Part shown: one piece after another, positions 14,901 through 28,300 of the stretch
Layout of the letters: every line of letters starts with the position of its first letter
How positions within the stretch are numbered: the first letter of the stretch is position 1
Assembly (NCBI RefSeq): GCF_030936135.1
Contig: NC_082603.1
Coordinates: 14,910,880-14,974,879 of the forward strand
Origin: Gavia stellata
Taxonomy: Eukaryota; Chordata; Aves; Gaviiformes; Gaviidae
DNA length: 64,000 bases
Direction of reading: 5' to 3'
Notes under the pieces: generated by a model
Databases searched by the model: none
What the model saw: the letters and a program-made list of their open reading frames with translations, nothing else
What the model was told of the DNA's origin: nothing
Position numbers and translations under genes: made by a program

Positions 14901-17900
14901 GCTACAGCAGGATCCATATGCTGACCATAGAGGTAGAACAAACGTCTCTTCATGCCACAAAATTCAATACAGTCATGGCACAAGACACCTGAAAGAGCAT
15001 GAAAAGCAAAGTCAGCAGCTGTATCTTGGCACCATAGCAGATGAATCAGTGTAATAAAATGTAATAATAAATCATGTAAAGGCTGATAGTTTTATATCGA
15101 ACATTTTAGATCAATAATACAGAATTATTAGAGAGTATTTATTTTTAGTATGAGATAATTGTGTTGTATTAATTCCAACAATCTAGGAAACAGATAATTT
15201 GCTCAAAATCTTAATGAATTCAGCCTTGAACAATCCCCTGGAAACTCCTGTGCCATGATCCTGATGGTCTTGCAGATACCAAGTCATCGTGCTACTTGAT
15301 GTCCTGAATACAGAAAGACATTACAGAGGTAAGACTAATCTCAAGCTCACGAGTCTACCAGAACTTAACTGGATTTGGTCCTTGATCCACAAAAGGATTC
15401 AACACCACATGTGCAACATTTACATGTCTTCCTTATCTTTTAGAAACTGTGGGCTGCACAGAAATGTTTTGTTTCTCATTAGGACATCCCAGCTTCCAAG
15501 TGAAAGCTCTAGCAGTAGCTGCATGGTCATCTGACCCAGTCAGACGTGATTTCATTCAGCAGGAAGAGAACCTCAGCCAGAAAACCATATAGGTAGAGCA
15601 TTTGTCTGAAGCTGCGCTGTTGGAAGACAGGTACTAATATCTGTTCCTCATGCTGTGGAGCTAATTATAGTCAGAAATGAAGTCAATAGAGGCAAAATTT
15701 ATCCAACCAAAGGGTCATTAAACCATCTGTTCCTTATGAGTTAGCATTCATGTGTAATTCTGGGAAATTTCAGGAGGGATCCTTGGCTAAGAAGGATGGG
15801 AATGTTTAAAGTCAGACATTTCTTAAGCTAATTCAGCACAAGCTAATTCAGCACAGACCTTTATCCTGCCTGACAGCAATTTCAAACACACATCACATTT
15901 CTCAAGTTGCGTCTCTTATCACTAGAGAGTAACATGGTCTATGATAGAGGGTGACACAGCTATGAAAGTCATTCTTGCTCAGTTGTCTATATCAGACAAC
16001 AAGGATTGTGGCTTTGATGCCTAGCCAAGTAATTGTCTTGAAAGGGGAAATAAATACCAGCAACCTGCATCTTTCTTACCCTTGCTTGTCTAGAAAAACT
16101 CAGCTGCATATGGTTTTTATCACTTAGCTACTCCTACATTAGCATATTCCTTCCATGAAAGTGTTAACAAAGCAAGTAGTTAAGATGATACTTAACTCTG
16201 TGGAGAAAAAATGAGAGAAATAGTCTAAGTAACAAAACAACATGTTAATTTTTGGGATAGAGCACATTCAAGAGATAAAGGAAAGGTGCCAGATCCTTAA
16301 CAGACTTGCAGCTGGCTTTAAGTGTCACTCAGTTTATTAGTATATGTACACACACACACAAACACATGTATTTTGCTACTGCAAAATCCTTTCTTTTGGA
16401 TACTTGTCATTTTTTGGCTTGACAGAAGTAAAAATCAGTTCATTCCTCCTTGTTTCTCTTTAAAGGGTCATTTCCTTTAGAACTTTCAGTCCATTTCCAG
16501 AGATGGAAAAGTTACAATATCTAGACAAAAGAAAGATTTCCTTACATGTCTTCTAAAAAAAATAATAAAAAAATTGAGTAATCCCTGTAAGACTTAAAAT
16601 CTTCCAGATCCCTGGTAGATTTACAAATTATGATTCTTCAATCATGCAATGTTAAGTCATTTAATTCCTTTCTGATATCTGTGTAATATTTCTACCTGTG
16701 GTAATCCCACAGCCAGTCTACTGTGGGACTATAAAGATAACATTTATATAATGCAGTGCAGCAAAAATAACATCTATACAGCTGAACATAGCTCTTCAGA
16801 ATATTGTAAGAGAGTAAAGAATATAGTCTAAGATAGACAAGTTGAAGGATAATCAATTAGTAGCAGTGCAGTTATCAGTAGCCCGTCTAGGAGAATCCAA
16901 GTTCTGCATTTGTTCCAGCTGGAAGGGTCTGTTACAGACGTTGCTCTCATCATTCCCCTTTGTCTTTCTGGGTCCATAGGGACATATATGTACCTCGTGA
17001 CTGAAGAGCAGGAAGGAGGTGGGAAATAGGGAAGCAACTGATCTCCATTTTCCCATAGTCGAGGACCCACAAGTGCTTGGAGAGCTGGTGAGTAAGAACA
17101 AATCTTGGTCAGTAAGTTCTCCATGCTTTTCTTGATTAACTTCATCTGACCATGTGAAAAGCTGGCCTTAATGAGGTACACAATGATATTTAGTGGTATT
17201 GGAATTTCATGTGGAGTGTTGGGAGAATTAAGTAACTTGGTCATATTCCTTGTTAAATGTTTTCAGCTGACTTTATCTTACCATATCCCAGGTCCTAGCC
17301 AGCATCTGCACTTTGACCCAAATCCCATTTTTGTTTTTCATTCTGACCATTTTGAATGAGTTTTGCCTGAAAAGCTATAACTCCAATGAGAACAAATGAC
17401 TTTGACATGTCTCAGTATATTTAGCTTAAAATAAAAGTAGATCTGAGCTCTCGCTTCAAAATTCCCAGAGATCTTGAATACTCCAAGGCTGCTATTTGAA
17501 TTTGAGTCTTGATATACACTGAAGAATATTTCAAAAGGAAAAATTTTTTTACATGTGTCACTATGAAGGCAATAGAAGCTCAACTACCCAAACTAATAAA
17601 GTTTGACTTAAGGTACAGTACTTGGCACTCTAAGAAGTATGTGGATTTAAAGACTCTTCAACAGTTTCACTTTTAGATCCAGCATCACTAAAATAATACT
17701 TTCTTTTTTTTTAGAAATAAGATTTGGAATTTCCAGTTTGTTTTTTGCCAGTAACAAAAGACTAAGATAAAAAGTAGGGACTTTTTTCTCTAGTGGCCTG
17801 TATTTATTTTTTTAGATGAACTTCTTGTTCCTTCTGTAAAGTAAAATAGACAATGCCTCTGAATAGAAGAAAATAAGAAATTTTAGCTATTTTGTAGTCT

Positions 17901-20900
17901 ATGCAAGTTATCATACCTCAGTATCATTTTATCTAGCATCTTTCGTGGATTCTGGATGCCTTCAGACTAACCAAACAGGAAGTGCCATAGCTGGGGAGCT
18001 GTGCCTGAGAAAGATAACGAAGGAAGTAGATGCATTTATTTTTACATACAATATTTCAGAAATTCCAGAAAAGGGAAGGACGCAGATGATAAAACTTTCT
18101 TAAGCGGTTTCTTTTTTCCCTTTTTTCAATAGATGACAAGTTAGATGTGGAGTAAAATTGTAAGGTGTGATGTGGGTTACAGGGTAATGCGTTGGTGTTC
18201 TTTCTCTAGCTAAGAACAAAGTTACAATTCCTGAAACAGACACAACCCTTTAAATAGATCTGCATGTAGATTTCATCCTTCCCATCTGGAGATGAAAATT
18301 ATAGGGAGTCAGTGATGCTCTCCTCCCCCTCTTTGGGGGCTATACAGAGGTAGTATTATTGTCAGGTGATGAGAAAGAAGGTGGAGGAAATTAGGGAAAG
18401 CAAAGGGTCAGGGAAGCTCTGGGACCCAAAAAGCCAGTAGGCACTGAGGAAGGAAAGACGGTATATAATCTATACAGCAGGCTATTGAGGTTGCTGAGAA
18501 CTGAAGATTTTGAGTCTGGCAGATCGTTATCTGCTGTATAAGCCATATAATCAGCAGTATTCATACATGCCCTCCAGGCTCATGTTTTTCCAGTTACTTG
18601 GTCAAGATATGACCATATTAAAAGTGTTACCTTGGATGTGGTGCCTGAAGGGCATTCCTTCTTGATGCAGATGTGTGTTCCCTGTGAGAATAGTTCTCAT
18701 TTGAGTTACAGCACATTCCTCTTGCTTTTATTCTTTAGGCATGATCATACTGTGGAGATATCAGACACCCTTTGCATAGGGTGAAAACTCTTCATCCCAG
18801 CTGCTTCCGTAAAGCATCAGAAACTCTCTAAGAGGCTTTCTTACACTCAGACGTCCAGTGTGCGTCCCAAGGAGGTCTTTCATGAGATGGGCAAGGGCTG
18901 CAGTTTGAATGGGGGACCTAACTAAGAACTTGCTGTAATACCTCTATGATCTGAGGCTGAAGAATTGTTGAATCAGACCTAGCTGCATCTTCTCCCCTGA
19001 AAGCTGTGCCTTCCACAGAAAGATTCTGCCCTCTCAAGCTGATGGGACACAAATATGCTTAGTAATAAACATGTTGCATATGTATCTGTGTTGGGGCCCT
19101 GAATATAAGTGATTACTCCGGCACTGGGTATTTTAACAGAAATCCCAAATGGTGGCTTTGGATGCAGATATTGGCGTGTAGTGCCATGAAGAATTTTACT
19201 GCTGACACAGGAAACAGAATGTCAAACTAGATGAGTTTCCTTCTACCTTTTTTTTTTTTTTTGAAATAAATCTCCTCTGCTGGAAGAGAAGGATTAGCCC
19301 TCTTCTTCATAGGTCCTTGGCCATAAATCACAAAACCAGTGGTGAAGGTTTTAAGAGACCAAATTCTGCATGAGGTTTAACCTTTCAGCTTTCCTCTAAT
19401 AGCCTCCATAAGACAGTGCAGTACACTAAAAATGCAGGAAGAGGGTTAGAAATGTTAGATAACTAACATGTTGCATAATGTGCATTTTTATCAAATAATT
19501 CATTAAGGTATCAAGAACTTGTTATCTCTTTTGTCTAGAGAAAATTGATTAAAGTTCATCATATAGGTATTTTACAGGGTTGTGGAAGTATGAGTTAAAG
19601 CAAATGTTTAGCACAGTTCTGAAATGCTTTTCTTTTCTTACATTCCAGAAAAGTCTGAAGTAAATTTCAGCTTCCTGAAGGACATTTGTATTTTCTGATG
19701 CCAGGCCAAAAATGATGTGTTCAGTGTTTCCAAACTCCTTTCTGAGACACACAATTGTTTTATCTTTGCTTCTCCATCAAAGCCTGAGAAAAGTGTCTTT
19801 TGATTATGCGATGTATTGGAAAACATATATTTACATCCTAGTGCTTAATTCTTTTAATCTCTTTTGCCTTTAGTAATATTTTTGTAATACTTGTTACCTT
19901 CCAGTCTTCATTACGCTCTGCATGTGTCAGAATTTCTTCCTGTTGATCCTATAATATTTGATCTCACTGAGAATCTAGATGCATCCTCTAATTTTATCCC
20001 CAGCATCCTCCTCTGTGCTGTTTGAATAAAAAGCTAGATTATCTGAGCTCTTGAGGCCAACCACTAAAACTTGTTAGCTGATCTCTGTTTTCAGACAGAA
20101 CAGCCAGTTCTGAAAATAATCAAATGTGACACTCATTGTCCTATTTGCAGGTTGATGCTGGGGATAGTAGGAGCAACAGTAAAGTACATGTTCTCTTTAA
20201 AATACATAGAAGGCTCACATTTGAGGTGGATAAAGAGCAAGTTTTAAGAAATTTTTTGATTTCTTGGCAGATCTGTACTTCCTTTAATAGTATTTGTTGG
20301 CTAACCCTGCTCTTACCTATACTGTCTGAGTTAAATTTGTCTGATCACTCAGTATAGTAGTCCCTCTGGTAAGGATCCAACTCCAGTAAAGTTAATGGCA
20401 GCTGTCCAGTTTAATTTACTGAGAGCTGGACCAGAGTTACTTCCTATTTCATGTTATCTGATGAAGGACTTGATTGCAATTTTTCCAGCATGCGGATATG
20501 GCCTCATATGTTTATATCTGTTTGTGTCTAGAAGCTGATTTCCCAGAAATAGGGGGTTTGCCTTTTCTCTTTCAGTTTAGCCTATGATTATTGGATGATG
20601 ACTGCTTAAAAGCAGTCAAAGCAGAAGAGTTTCATTTCTTGCTTCTCTCTGCCTATGATTAAAGAGTATTTATTTGTAACTTAGTTAAGAGAGTACACTT
20701 TTCTTCAACAAAACCATTTTCTGTGAAGTAAAATCACATTCTGTAGATGTTGTTCCCTACACTGGATAGATTTTGGGTTTCTGGATTTGATAACAGTACT
20801 TCCAGAACAGAACTCTGCTTGCATTTCCTGAGACTTACGCGATTATTTTTTTCTTCCTCCTCTAATAAAATCAATGATGATGATAATAAAAATAATGTAT

Positions 20901-22559
20901 TATGGGAGAATCCACTGTGGCAGATTCAGTGAATTTCAGCTTTAGTGACTTTTGGTTAGATATTGCTAGGTGCTTCAGATTTCCCTGGTTTATTGTCTTC
21001 TGGGTAGTTCTTTGGTTGTCTTGTCTTGTTTAGTTTTTCCATATTTCTGAATATTGTTGCTGTTATTTTTTATTATTATTATTTTGAAGACACACTTTCT
21101 GCCTGAGATCACAATTTTATCTTCCTATAATCATTATATTCCTTTTATATTTATGAGTTTATGGTAAGTGTATGAAAAAAGTGGTGGTTGCTTCTTATTT
21201 TACCTAGTGTAAGGTCTTTGATAGAGTAATAAATGTATTTATTACAATGTGCTTTGGTGTTTCTGTAGCAGCTTGTACTGTCCAGCTATCCTTTGAGGAA
21301 GCAAGTGTAGGGGCAGCTGCAGTCAGGGAAAAAGTGGAGGGGCGGGGTGGGGGAAAAACCAACAGTTCCCGAAGAAGACACACTGCCTGTAGGCCAGCAG
21401 GAGTCTTCTATCCTCTGGTAGTACTCTCACCTGAACATGGTATTTTGGAGCTAGCATTAGATTATTAATCGTAAAATCTGCTTGACTCAAAAAAGTATTA
21501 GGCTGATGTAGTGCCAGCTTTTCAGCAATCAAATTTCTTTAGCATTTACAGCATTGTTACTTCAGCCTTTATTTTTCCAAGTTTATTACTCATTCACTAG
21601 ATATTTGAATCTGTGCTGTTTATAAAATATACGATATGATGACAATATTTCATAGACAACAAATAACCAAACTATTACATACCAAACAATTCGCCAGAAA
21701 TGTTTTAAAAACATATATATTTTGTCTTTAATTTCTAGGTGCTTTTATTTAGTGATTCATAATAGACCAATATGAACTACTCAACTAGTTGAATATATAA
21801 ACAATTAAGATTTGGAAACCTTTATGCATTCTTTGCATTCATAACATTTCCCAACTGAGAATTTAACACTGAAAATGTTACTTTACTTTTTTCGTAACAT
21901 TGTCGCTATATTACCCAGTAATAGTTGTCCTCAGAAATATACCGAGTTGGATTTGTATACCCACTGGAAACCAAACATTGAAAATATTCCCAGTTATCAA
22001 CTGCCATACTTCAATTATACATAAAGAGGACATGAGAGATCTGAGAGGCATGTCAGTAATGTAATGCATACCAGTAGCATGTTGAAAGAGAGACATTTTG
22101 GAGGCATTTTTAAAGTGGAATTGGAAGAATTGTTTCACTCAATTCATCTGAACAGGATGAGGCTGATTCAGGATGATAAAGTCAGATCTCCAGACTGACT
22201 TATTTCTTCATTTTTAGGGATCGGAAATACTTAGGAACATGAGTAACATCATCACGTCTTAAACTGGTAGTACAGTTTTCAAAGGGAATACTGAGTTAGG
22301 TAAAGTTATTTACAGAATGGAGTATTGTTAGAAGTATTCTCAAGACACAGCCCTACAAAAATATTTGCACTGAAAGCAAACTTGAACAACTTTTCCATCT
22401 GAGATACAGTGCCATTCAGTTACTTGGAATTACCCACATTCTTTCATTTCATCAGTTGTTTGCAGGATCAGATCTTGACTTGGTCTTTCCAAGTCTAGTA
22501 GGCAGTGTATTACAAGTGTTAGTATTTATCGTTTTCCTGGGCTTCAAATTCTGCATGAA
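8951..22559. other. gene-poor intergenic region upstream of VCAM1
   Basis: About 13.6 kb with no recognisable gene. It contains a 16-base A run at 10,051-10,066, a short CA-type tract near 16,348-16,368, a 15-base tandem duplication at 15,826-15,855, and a GC-box-like G-rich stretch near 21,336-21,356. Open frames here are short and have no recognised similarity; the longest, minus strand 16,828-17,244, is discussed under findings. No GPR88-like single-exon receptor frame is present, although that gene neighbours VCAM1 in human. Confidence 0.6.
15826..15855. repeat. 15-bp tandem duplication
   Basis: The unit agctaattcagcaca occurs twice back to back with no mismatch. It looks like a simple recent slippage duplication in non-coding DNA. 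Confidence 0.9.
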
Positions 22560-22564
22560 CAAAG

Positions 22565-22580
22565 CAGCAGAGGGCGCTGA
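22565..22580 (+). promoter_or_regulatory. CTCF-like core motif
   Basis: The sequence CAGCAGAGGGCGCTGA closely fits the vertebrate CTCF core (CCASYAGRKGGCRS, extended consensus from memory). It lies about 44 bases upstream of the first NF-kB-like site of VCAM1. Binding is inferred from the motif only. Confidence 0.6.
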
Positions 22581-22623
22581 GCCCTCCGGCGCAGCCCGGG
22601 ACGGATCGCTTCCTCCCTGCCCT

Positions 22624-22633
22624 GGATTTCCCC
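22624..22633 (+). promoter_or_regulatory. NF-kB-like site 1 (VCAM1 promoter)
   Basis: GGATTTCCCC, preceded by T, differs by one base from the upstream kappaB site of the human VCAM1 promoter as I remember it. It is the distal member of a pair and lies roughly 80 bases before the expected transcription start. Confidence 0.65.
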
Positions 22634-22641
22634 GTCCGTCC

Positions 22642-22651
22642 GGGGCTTTCC
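22642..22651 (+). promoter_or_regulatory. NF-kB-like site 2 (VCAM1 promoter)
   Basis: GGGGCTTTCC fits the kappaB consensus GGGRNWYYCC. It starts 18 bases after site 1 and ends 21 bases before the TATA box. Human VCAM1 has the same arrangement of two adjacent kappaB sites just upstream of a TATA box, and these give cytokine induction. Confidence 0.75.
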
Positions 22652-22672
22652 CACCCACCTCGAGGAGAGCCC

Positions 22673-22679
22673 TTATAAA
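22673..22679 (+). promoter_or_regulatory. TATA box of VCAM1
   Basis: TTATAAA lies 122 bases upstream of the start codon. With the usual spacing, transcription would start near 22,703-22,708, leaving a 5' UTR of about 95 bases. A TATA box is typical of inducible genes such as this one. Confidence 0.75.
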
Positions 22680-22800
22680 GAGCGCGCTGGCTCTCTTCTA
22701 ATAAACTGTTGCAAGGCAGCAGGATCTCACTGCTTCTTCACCGAAAATAGGAAGCAAGGCTTTTGAATTTGCTTTTTTTACCTAGTAACAGCAATTACAA

Positions 22801-22864
22801 ATGTTAAAACAGATGGGAAGAACAAGCCAAGCTGTGCTAATAATTTTGTACGTGTTAATGACTG
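22801..22864 (+). CDS. VCAM1: VCAM1 exon 1: signal peptide
   Basis: Encodes residues 1-21 plus one base. A short basic start is followed by the hydrophobic core AVLIILYVLM. The donor is GTAAGT. The first ATG has a weak context (C at -3); the ATG four codons on has G at +4 and would still leave a usable signal peptide. Confidence 0.9.
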
Positions 22865-25342
22865 GTAAGTTGGGGAGGGGGTGTTTGCTTTATTTGTTTT
22901 TAATTTTGTTAAGTGTAAACTGGCCTACAATTTACTGTTTGATTTTTTTTTTTTTTAATATAATTTTTTTAATTTCTCTTTGTTTCAGTTGCTTTTACAT
23001 TTCGGTGAATACAACTGTCAATTAAGTAGTTCTGTCAAAATGTAAGGAAGCTTTTTTTTTGACATTTACTTCGAGCTTTTCTGTGCTCTGCAATGACACA
23101 GTCATTTTCTTACTGAGTTTGCTAAAAGACAGTCTGGGAGACAACTGCAGTATATCACTGCATGTTTGAATTTTTTTTTTTTTACACTGTCATCCCTGAC
23201 AGTATCAGTCAAGTTTAGTACTAAATGTCCTGTTAAAAGTGATTCTGCAGTTGTCCTTGCTATGCAACTTAGCACCCCTCCCCTCAAATATTACAAAGTT
23301 TTAGAACCAGATCCACCTGACAAAAAAGTTATATTGTGCCAATGCATTTATTTTCACTGACTGCATTGGGTTTATGCCATTTTATACACAAGAACTGTCT
23401 GTTAGAGTCATTTGAGTGTGTATTATCTTTGACAAAAATAGCAATATTTATGAGGTATTTTTGAGATGTAAACCACTGTATGAGCTTTATTAGTTTAACC
23501 TCCACACAACTGTAAAGTGAATTTGCAAAGCAATAACCTTGTGTCACAGTAGAAGAAATGGGGAAAATAAATGTTGAAAACGCTTCTGAATTTATGTATG
23601 TTCTCCCTATTGTAGTTAAAGCTTTTGAAATGGAGATTATACCTGCTAACAGAATTGTTGCACAGATTGGAGAAACACTTGTACTCACATGCAACACTAC
23701 TGGCTGTGCCTCACCAAGTTTTTCCTGGAGAACCCAGATGGACAACCCTCTTGGAGGAACAGTGAACAACCATAAAACATACTCTACCTTGACTATGAGT
23801 CCAGTTAGCGTTGTGAATTCTCATGATTATCTGTGTACTGTCTTCTGTGGTGTGAAAGAGAAAAAAGAGAAGAGTATCAAAGTTGAAATTTACTGTAAGT
23901 AAAAATGTAAAATTACCTTAACTATTACACGTTTGTAAAAATCAATAGTTGTTTTTAGATATTGTGGTTGGTAGTTAACTGATAATGCTAGGATAATGAG
24001 TCAGCTATAGCTTAACATCTATTTCCTTGTAAGAGTCCTTTATCTGTCTGTTCAGGACTCTTTCTCAGACCCTTTCTGCTTAGCTTTCTGCATTGAAGGT
24101 AGTACGTACTCATCTTATTTATTCTTATTCTGGGTAATACTTGAAAGACAAAGTATAGACTCCCCAAAACATTTGTGGAGCTGGGGAAAAAAAAAAACCA
24201 AACCAACCAGTGTGGTTGAGATAGATGTATTTGGGAAACCTGCAAGTGCAGAGCACCTAATGAAAGCCTTTGCAGTTTGCAGGGGAATGATTCAGATGTC
24301 TAAACCTACCAGCACAAAAAACAGGGTACCACCAGTGTATGGATTGCTCTGGATGCCTATATTCAGGGAGTTGTATCACCTAGGTGCCTTGCTGGATCTT
24401 ATTAGATCATTTGTGATCGTACTTCAACAATTGTACAAATATAATTCCTGTTAGCGTATGAACTGCTTATAAAAGACCTGTATGCCTTCATATCAAGATT
24501 TGTCTTGTAATAAAGTTATTATAATATCATGTTCTGAACGCCTCTAAACTCAACATGTTTGATGTTTGGGTCTTGCTCTTATGTTGACCCTAGAGCTCAT
24601 CTCTGGTAGACTAAAGGAATGGATTTTGATCTTTTAGCTTTCCCCAGTGATCCTGTCATTGAGATCAGCCCATCCTTAGTTGCTGGAGAACGAGTCACTG
24701 TCATCTGTAAAATTCCTGATGTATATCCTTCTGATCACCTGGAAGTACTCCTAAAGAAAGAGGAACATGTTCTTCATAAGGAACATTTTTATGAAGGTGA
24801 CAGCACAAATACAGAGACCAAAACTGTGACATATTCATTTACTCTCACGGCTGAAGATATTGGGAAAGAGATTACATGTGTGGCCTCATTAGCAATTGGT
24901 AACTTGGACCTTGAACCCAAAGAAAGAATAGCTTCTCAGAAACTGAATGCAAACTGTAAGTATTTTTCTTCTAGGGCTTTCACACCAAGTACTGCTTAAT
25001 GTTAAGTTTCATGGAATGGGTTTACAAAGTGTGTGCTATAAATAATTTATGATCTGCACTTCTTATCTATATTATTTTTGTAGATAAGCTGTTGTATTCA
25101 GTTGAATTCTGTTGTATTCAGTAACAGTCACTGAGTCATTAAATACCCACTGTTGTTCATGACAGAAGTTAGGCAATGCTTTAGTAACTCCTCTCTCACT
25201 CTCTTACCTTGGGCACTGGTGCTCAGTCAGAAAGTAAAGACCAGAACAAAAATGGCAGCATGCAGATAAACAATTGTTTTTAAAATTGCCATTGTATGCT
25301 TAGCAGCTCTAAGTTTATAGTCCTAAACAATAGGGAGACAGA

Positions 25343-25377
<35 letters not shown>

Positions 25378-28300
25378 GTACACATTTTTTCTAGCTTAGT
25401 TTTCAAAGCTGCAAGCTAAATGTCTTATCAAGTCTGGAAAAATTGTTCCACTGTGTTATTGGAATACACATTTTTAATTTTTTCTTGGTAGTGTGTGAAA
25501 TGTACCTCTAGTGAACCTAGTGTTAAAGATGTGCATGTCATTCTTCATTAACCTACTGACCTTATCTCTCTTTTGTTCTCTTCCAGTTGGTCCACAAAAT
25601 ACTATCATTACTGCATCTCCAGGCAACTTCCTAATGGAAGGAGACCCTCTAAATCTCACTTGTGTGACTGAGAGTAATCCACCACCACAAATAACGTGGA
25701 GAAAACATCTGGCTGATGAAAGCATTCAGCATCTGATAGAACACAATGTCCTTTCTATTCCCCATGCCCATTTCACTGATTCAGGACTGTACACCTGTGA
25801 AGTAATTAATCTGGTAACTAATAAAACAGAGAAAGCAACTGTGGACATTGTTATACAAGGTACAAGTCTACTTGACTTTAACTTGTATTATCCTGTACCC
25901 CATTGGCAGCTGCCTGTTGGGGTGGAGGATGCTGAAACACTGAAAATTAGGAAACTATAGGGTCCTATTATGTATTCAAGATTTAGTTTTCAATTTACTG
26001 CTGCTCTTCATGGGCTATGCTTTTCATTTCCATGCTTAATTTTCAGCTAGTTCTCTCTGTACTGCTGTTGTACATGTGTACCTGTATACATTTCCTGCAA
26101 TGCAACCGTCAAAGTGATAAAAGAATCTGAGAAAGTGATGGTGTGGCAGACACTGTTATTTCCTTGAAATGCTAATGTACATAGCAATTTCACAGGGACA
26201 TCACAGTCTCCTCCTTTAAACTAGTAGTTTTAGTCATTAGTAGTAAATTTAGTAGTCATTTAATAGTAAAACTATTGGGACACCATTATTATTATTATTA
26301 TTTATTATTATTATTGCTACTATTTCAATAGAGCCAAAAGTCTCAGATGGAGCCTGGGACCAAAACCAAAATGAACAGATCCTTGGGAGAGCAATTCCTG
26401 CTTTAAACCCTCTCTGTCTTTAGTACTTTTGCGTTAGTATAACAGCCTGTTCTTTTGTCATGCAGGTGCTCCAAACATTGTAGAACTCTCCATTGAGCCT
26501 TCTACAACAGTTCAAGAAGGAGAAAATGTTTCCATACAATGTTCTGCTGAGAGTTACCCTCCTCCCAAGATTATTTTAAGGAGAAAATCTGACAGTGCAG
26601 ACATGAGGCCTTACAGTGAGGGGACAATTCTCCTTCTTCCATCTGTAACATTCCTAAATGGAGGAGACTATGAATGCGTAGCAGAAAATAAGTTTGGGAA
26701 AAGTAAAAGTGAAACAACGCTTAATGTGGAATGTAAGTATGTGTAATGTTTTCCCAATAATTTAAAAATAATTAGTTAATTCTCCACTCACTTCAGTGAT
26801 AAATATAACCATCAAACTAAACAAAACCCTGTGCGTACAAAAAAACTCAACATAGTCCTCTGCTCTTCCCCAAAGGAAGAGCAGTGCTGATGAGCAAAAC
26901 AAAGACATGAAATCTTCAATGTAATGACAGTCTTAAGTCAGGATCTGAATGAGTGAGAAACTGATCTACCTTCTTAACATTCTTCATTAGAAGTACCTGG
27001 TTAGTACGTTTAGGCTATAGAGAGTTTGTATGGAAGCTCTGATACTGTGTGCTTTACTTATTCTGAGAATGAAAAAGAAATTAATTTTGGGAGGCCGACA
27101 ACCTGGCATCCAGTAGGACATGTTGGATCCATTTCTAAAAAATCCAGTGATGATTAGCTACATGATTCTTCCTTTCAGATGGACCGAAGAATACAATGAT
27201 CTCTGTTATCCCTGCTACTGCTGTTAAAGAAGGAGAAACTGTGACGATGAAATGTACTAGTTCTGGTAATCCGGCTCCAGTGATCTCTTGGAAGAAAAAG
27301 AAGGCCACCGGGGAGTCTGAGAAAATTTTTAAAGATGCAACTTTAACTATACAGAACATAAAAAGTCAAGATCTGGGGCTTTATGAATGTGAAGCTTATA
27401 ACCAATTTGGCAAAGAAGAAAAAGCTGTGAAATTACTTGTTCAAGGTTGGTAGAACAAGATGGAACACAAGTTTTTTGTTTTATGTATTTTAGGTCCAGA
27501 TCTCATTCTGTGAAGGATGGGGGACTTCTGTCTTTGATATCAACAGAGCTAAAAGGTGGCCCTAATGTCATTAAATCATGTAGGAAGCTTTAAACAATGG
27601 AGGGTGAAATCTGCCTTAGCACACATAGTTTATGCAAAGTTCTCATGTCAGTTGAGCTTCCATCACTCCTTCCAATTGGCAAATGTACGCATGAGGCAAA
27701 GCAGCCATGCAGTGCCTACATTTTATTCCAGATAGGTCTCAGTGGAGGATCCAGATACCTGCATACAAAAGATTCAAAGAGAAAGTACATGCTGAAACTT
27801 CTCTGTGGAGGGTCTGTATTACAGCCCCTTGGCTCTCCTTTAAGTTACGACTCTGTATCCTGTTCTCACAACCTGCATTTAAGCTATACCAAATGCTGAT
27901 TCCTCAACCTACATGCAATGATAGCAAAGTTTCATTTTCAGTAGTAAGCACACTTCTCTGCTTTAGCCCTGCTGCTTCTGTTTATTGCATGGCGACAATG
28001 TATTGCTTAGGGATCACTTCTGTCACTAATCCATCCCTCTTCCTTATTCATTACTACTTTTGTAGCTGCACCAAATAATACACTTTGAGTTTTCCCTTCA
28101 AGTGCAGTGATACAAGGAGAAAGTGTTACCATCTCTTGCACAACTGCGGATGTTACATCTGTTCAGAGTACTTTGTAAAAGAAAATAGGTGATGGGATCA
28201 CAACCCTTGAAACAGTAGATGGCAAATACACCATAGACAGGGCTCAGCTAAAGGACACAGGAACATATGAATGCATATCATTAATGAACTGGAAGAACTG

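Noticed and set aside
23329-23769. 146-codon minus-strand frame
   Set aside because: Shadow of VCAM1 exon 2 and its upstream intron on the other strand.
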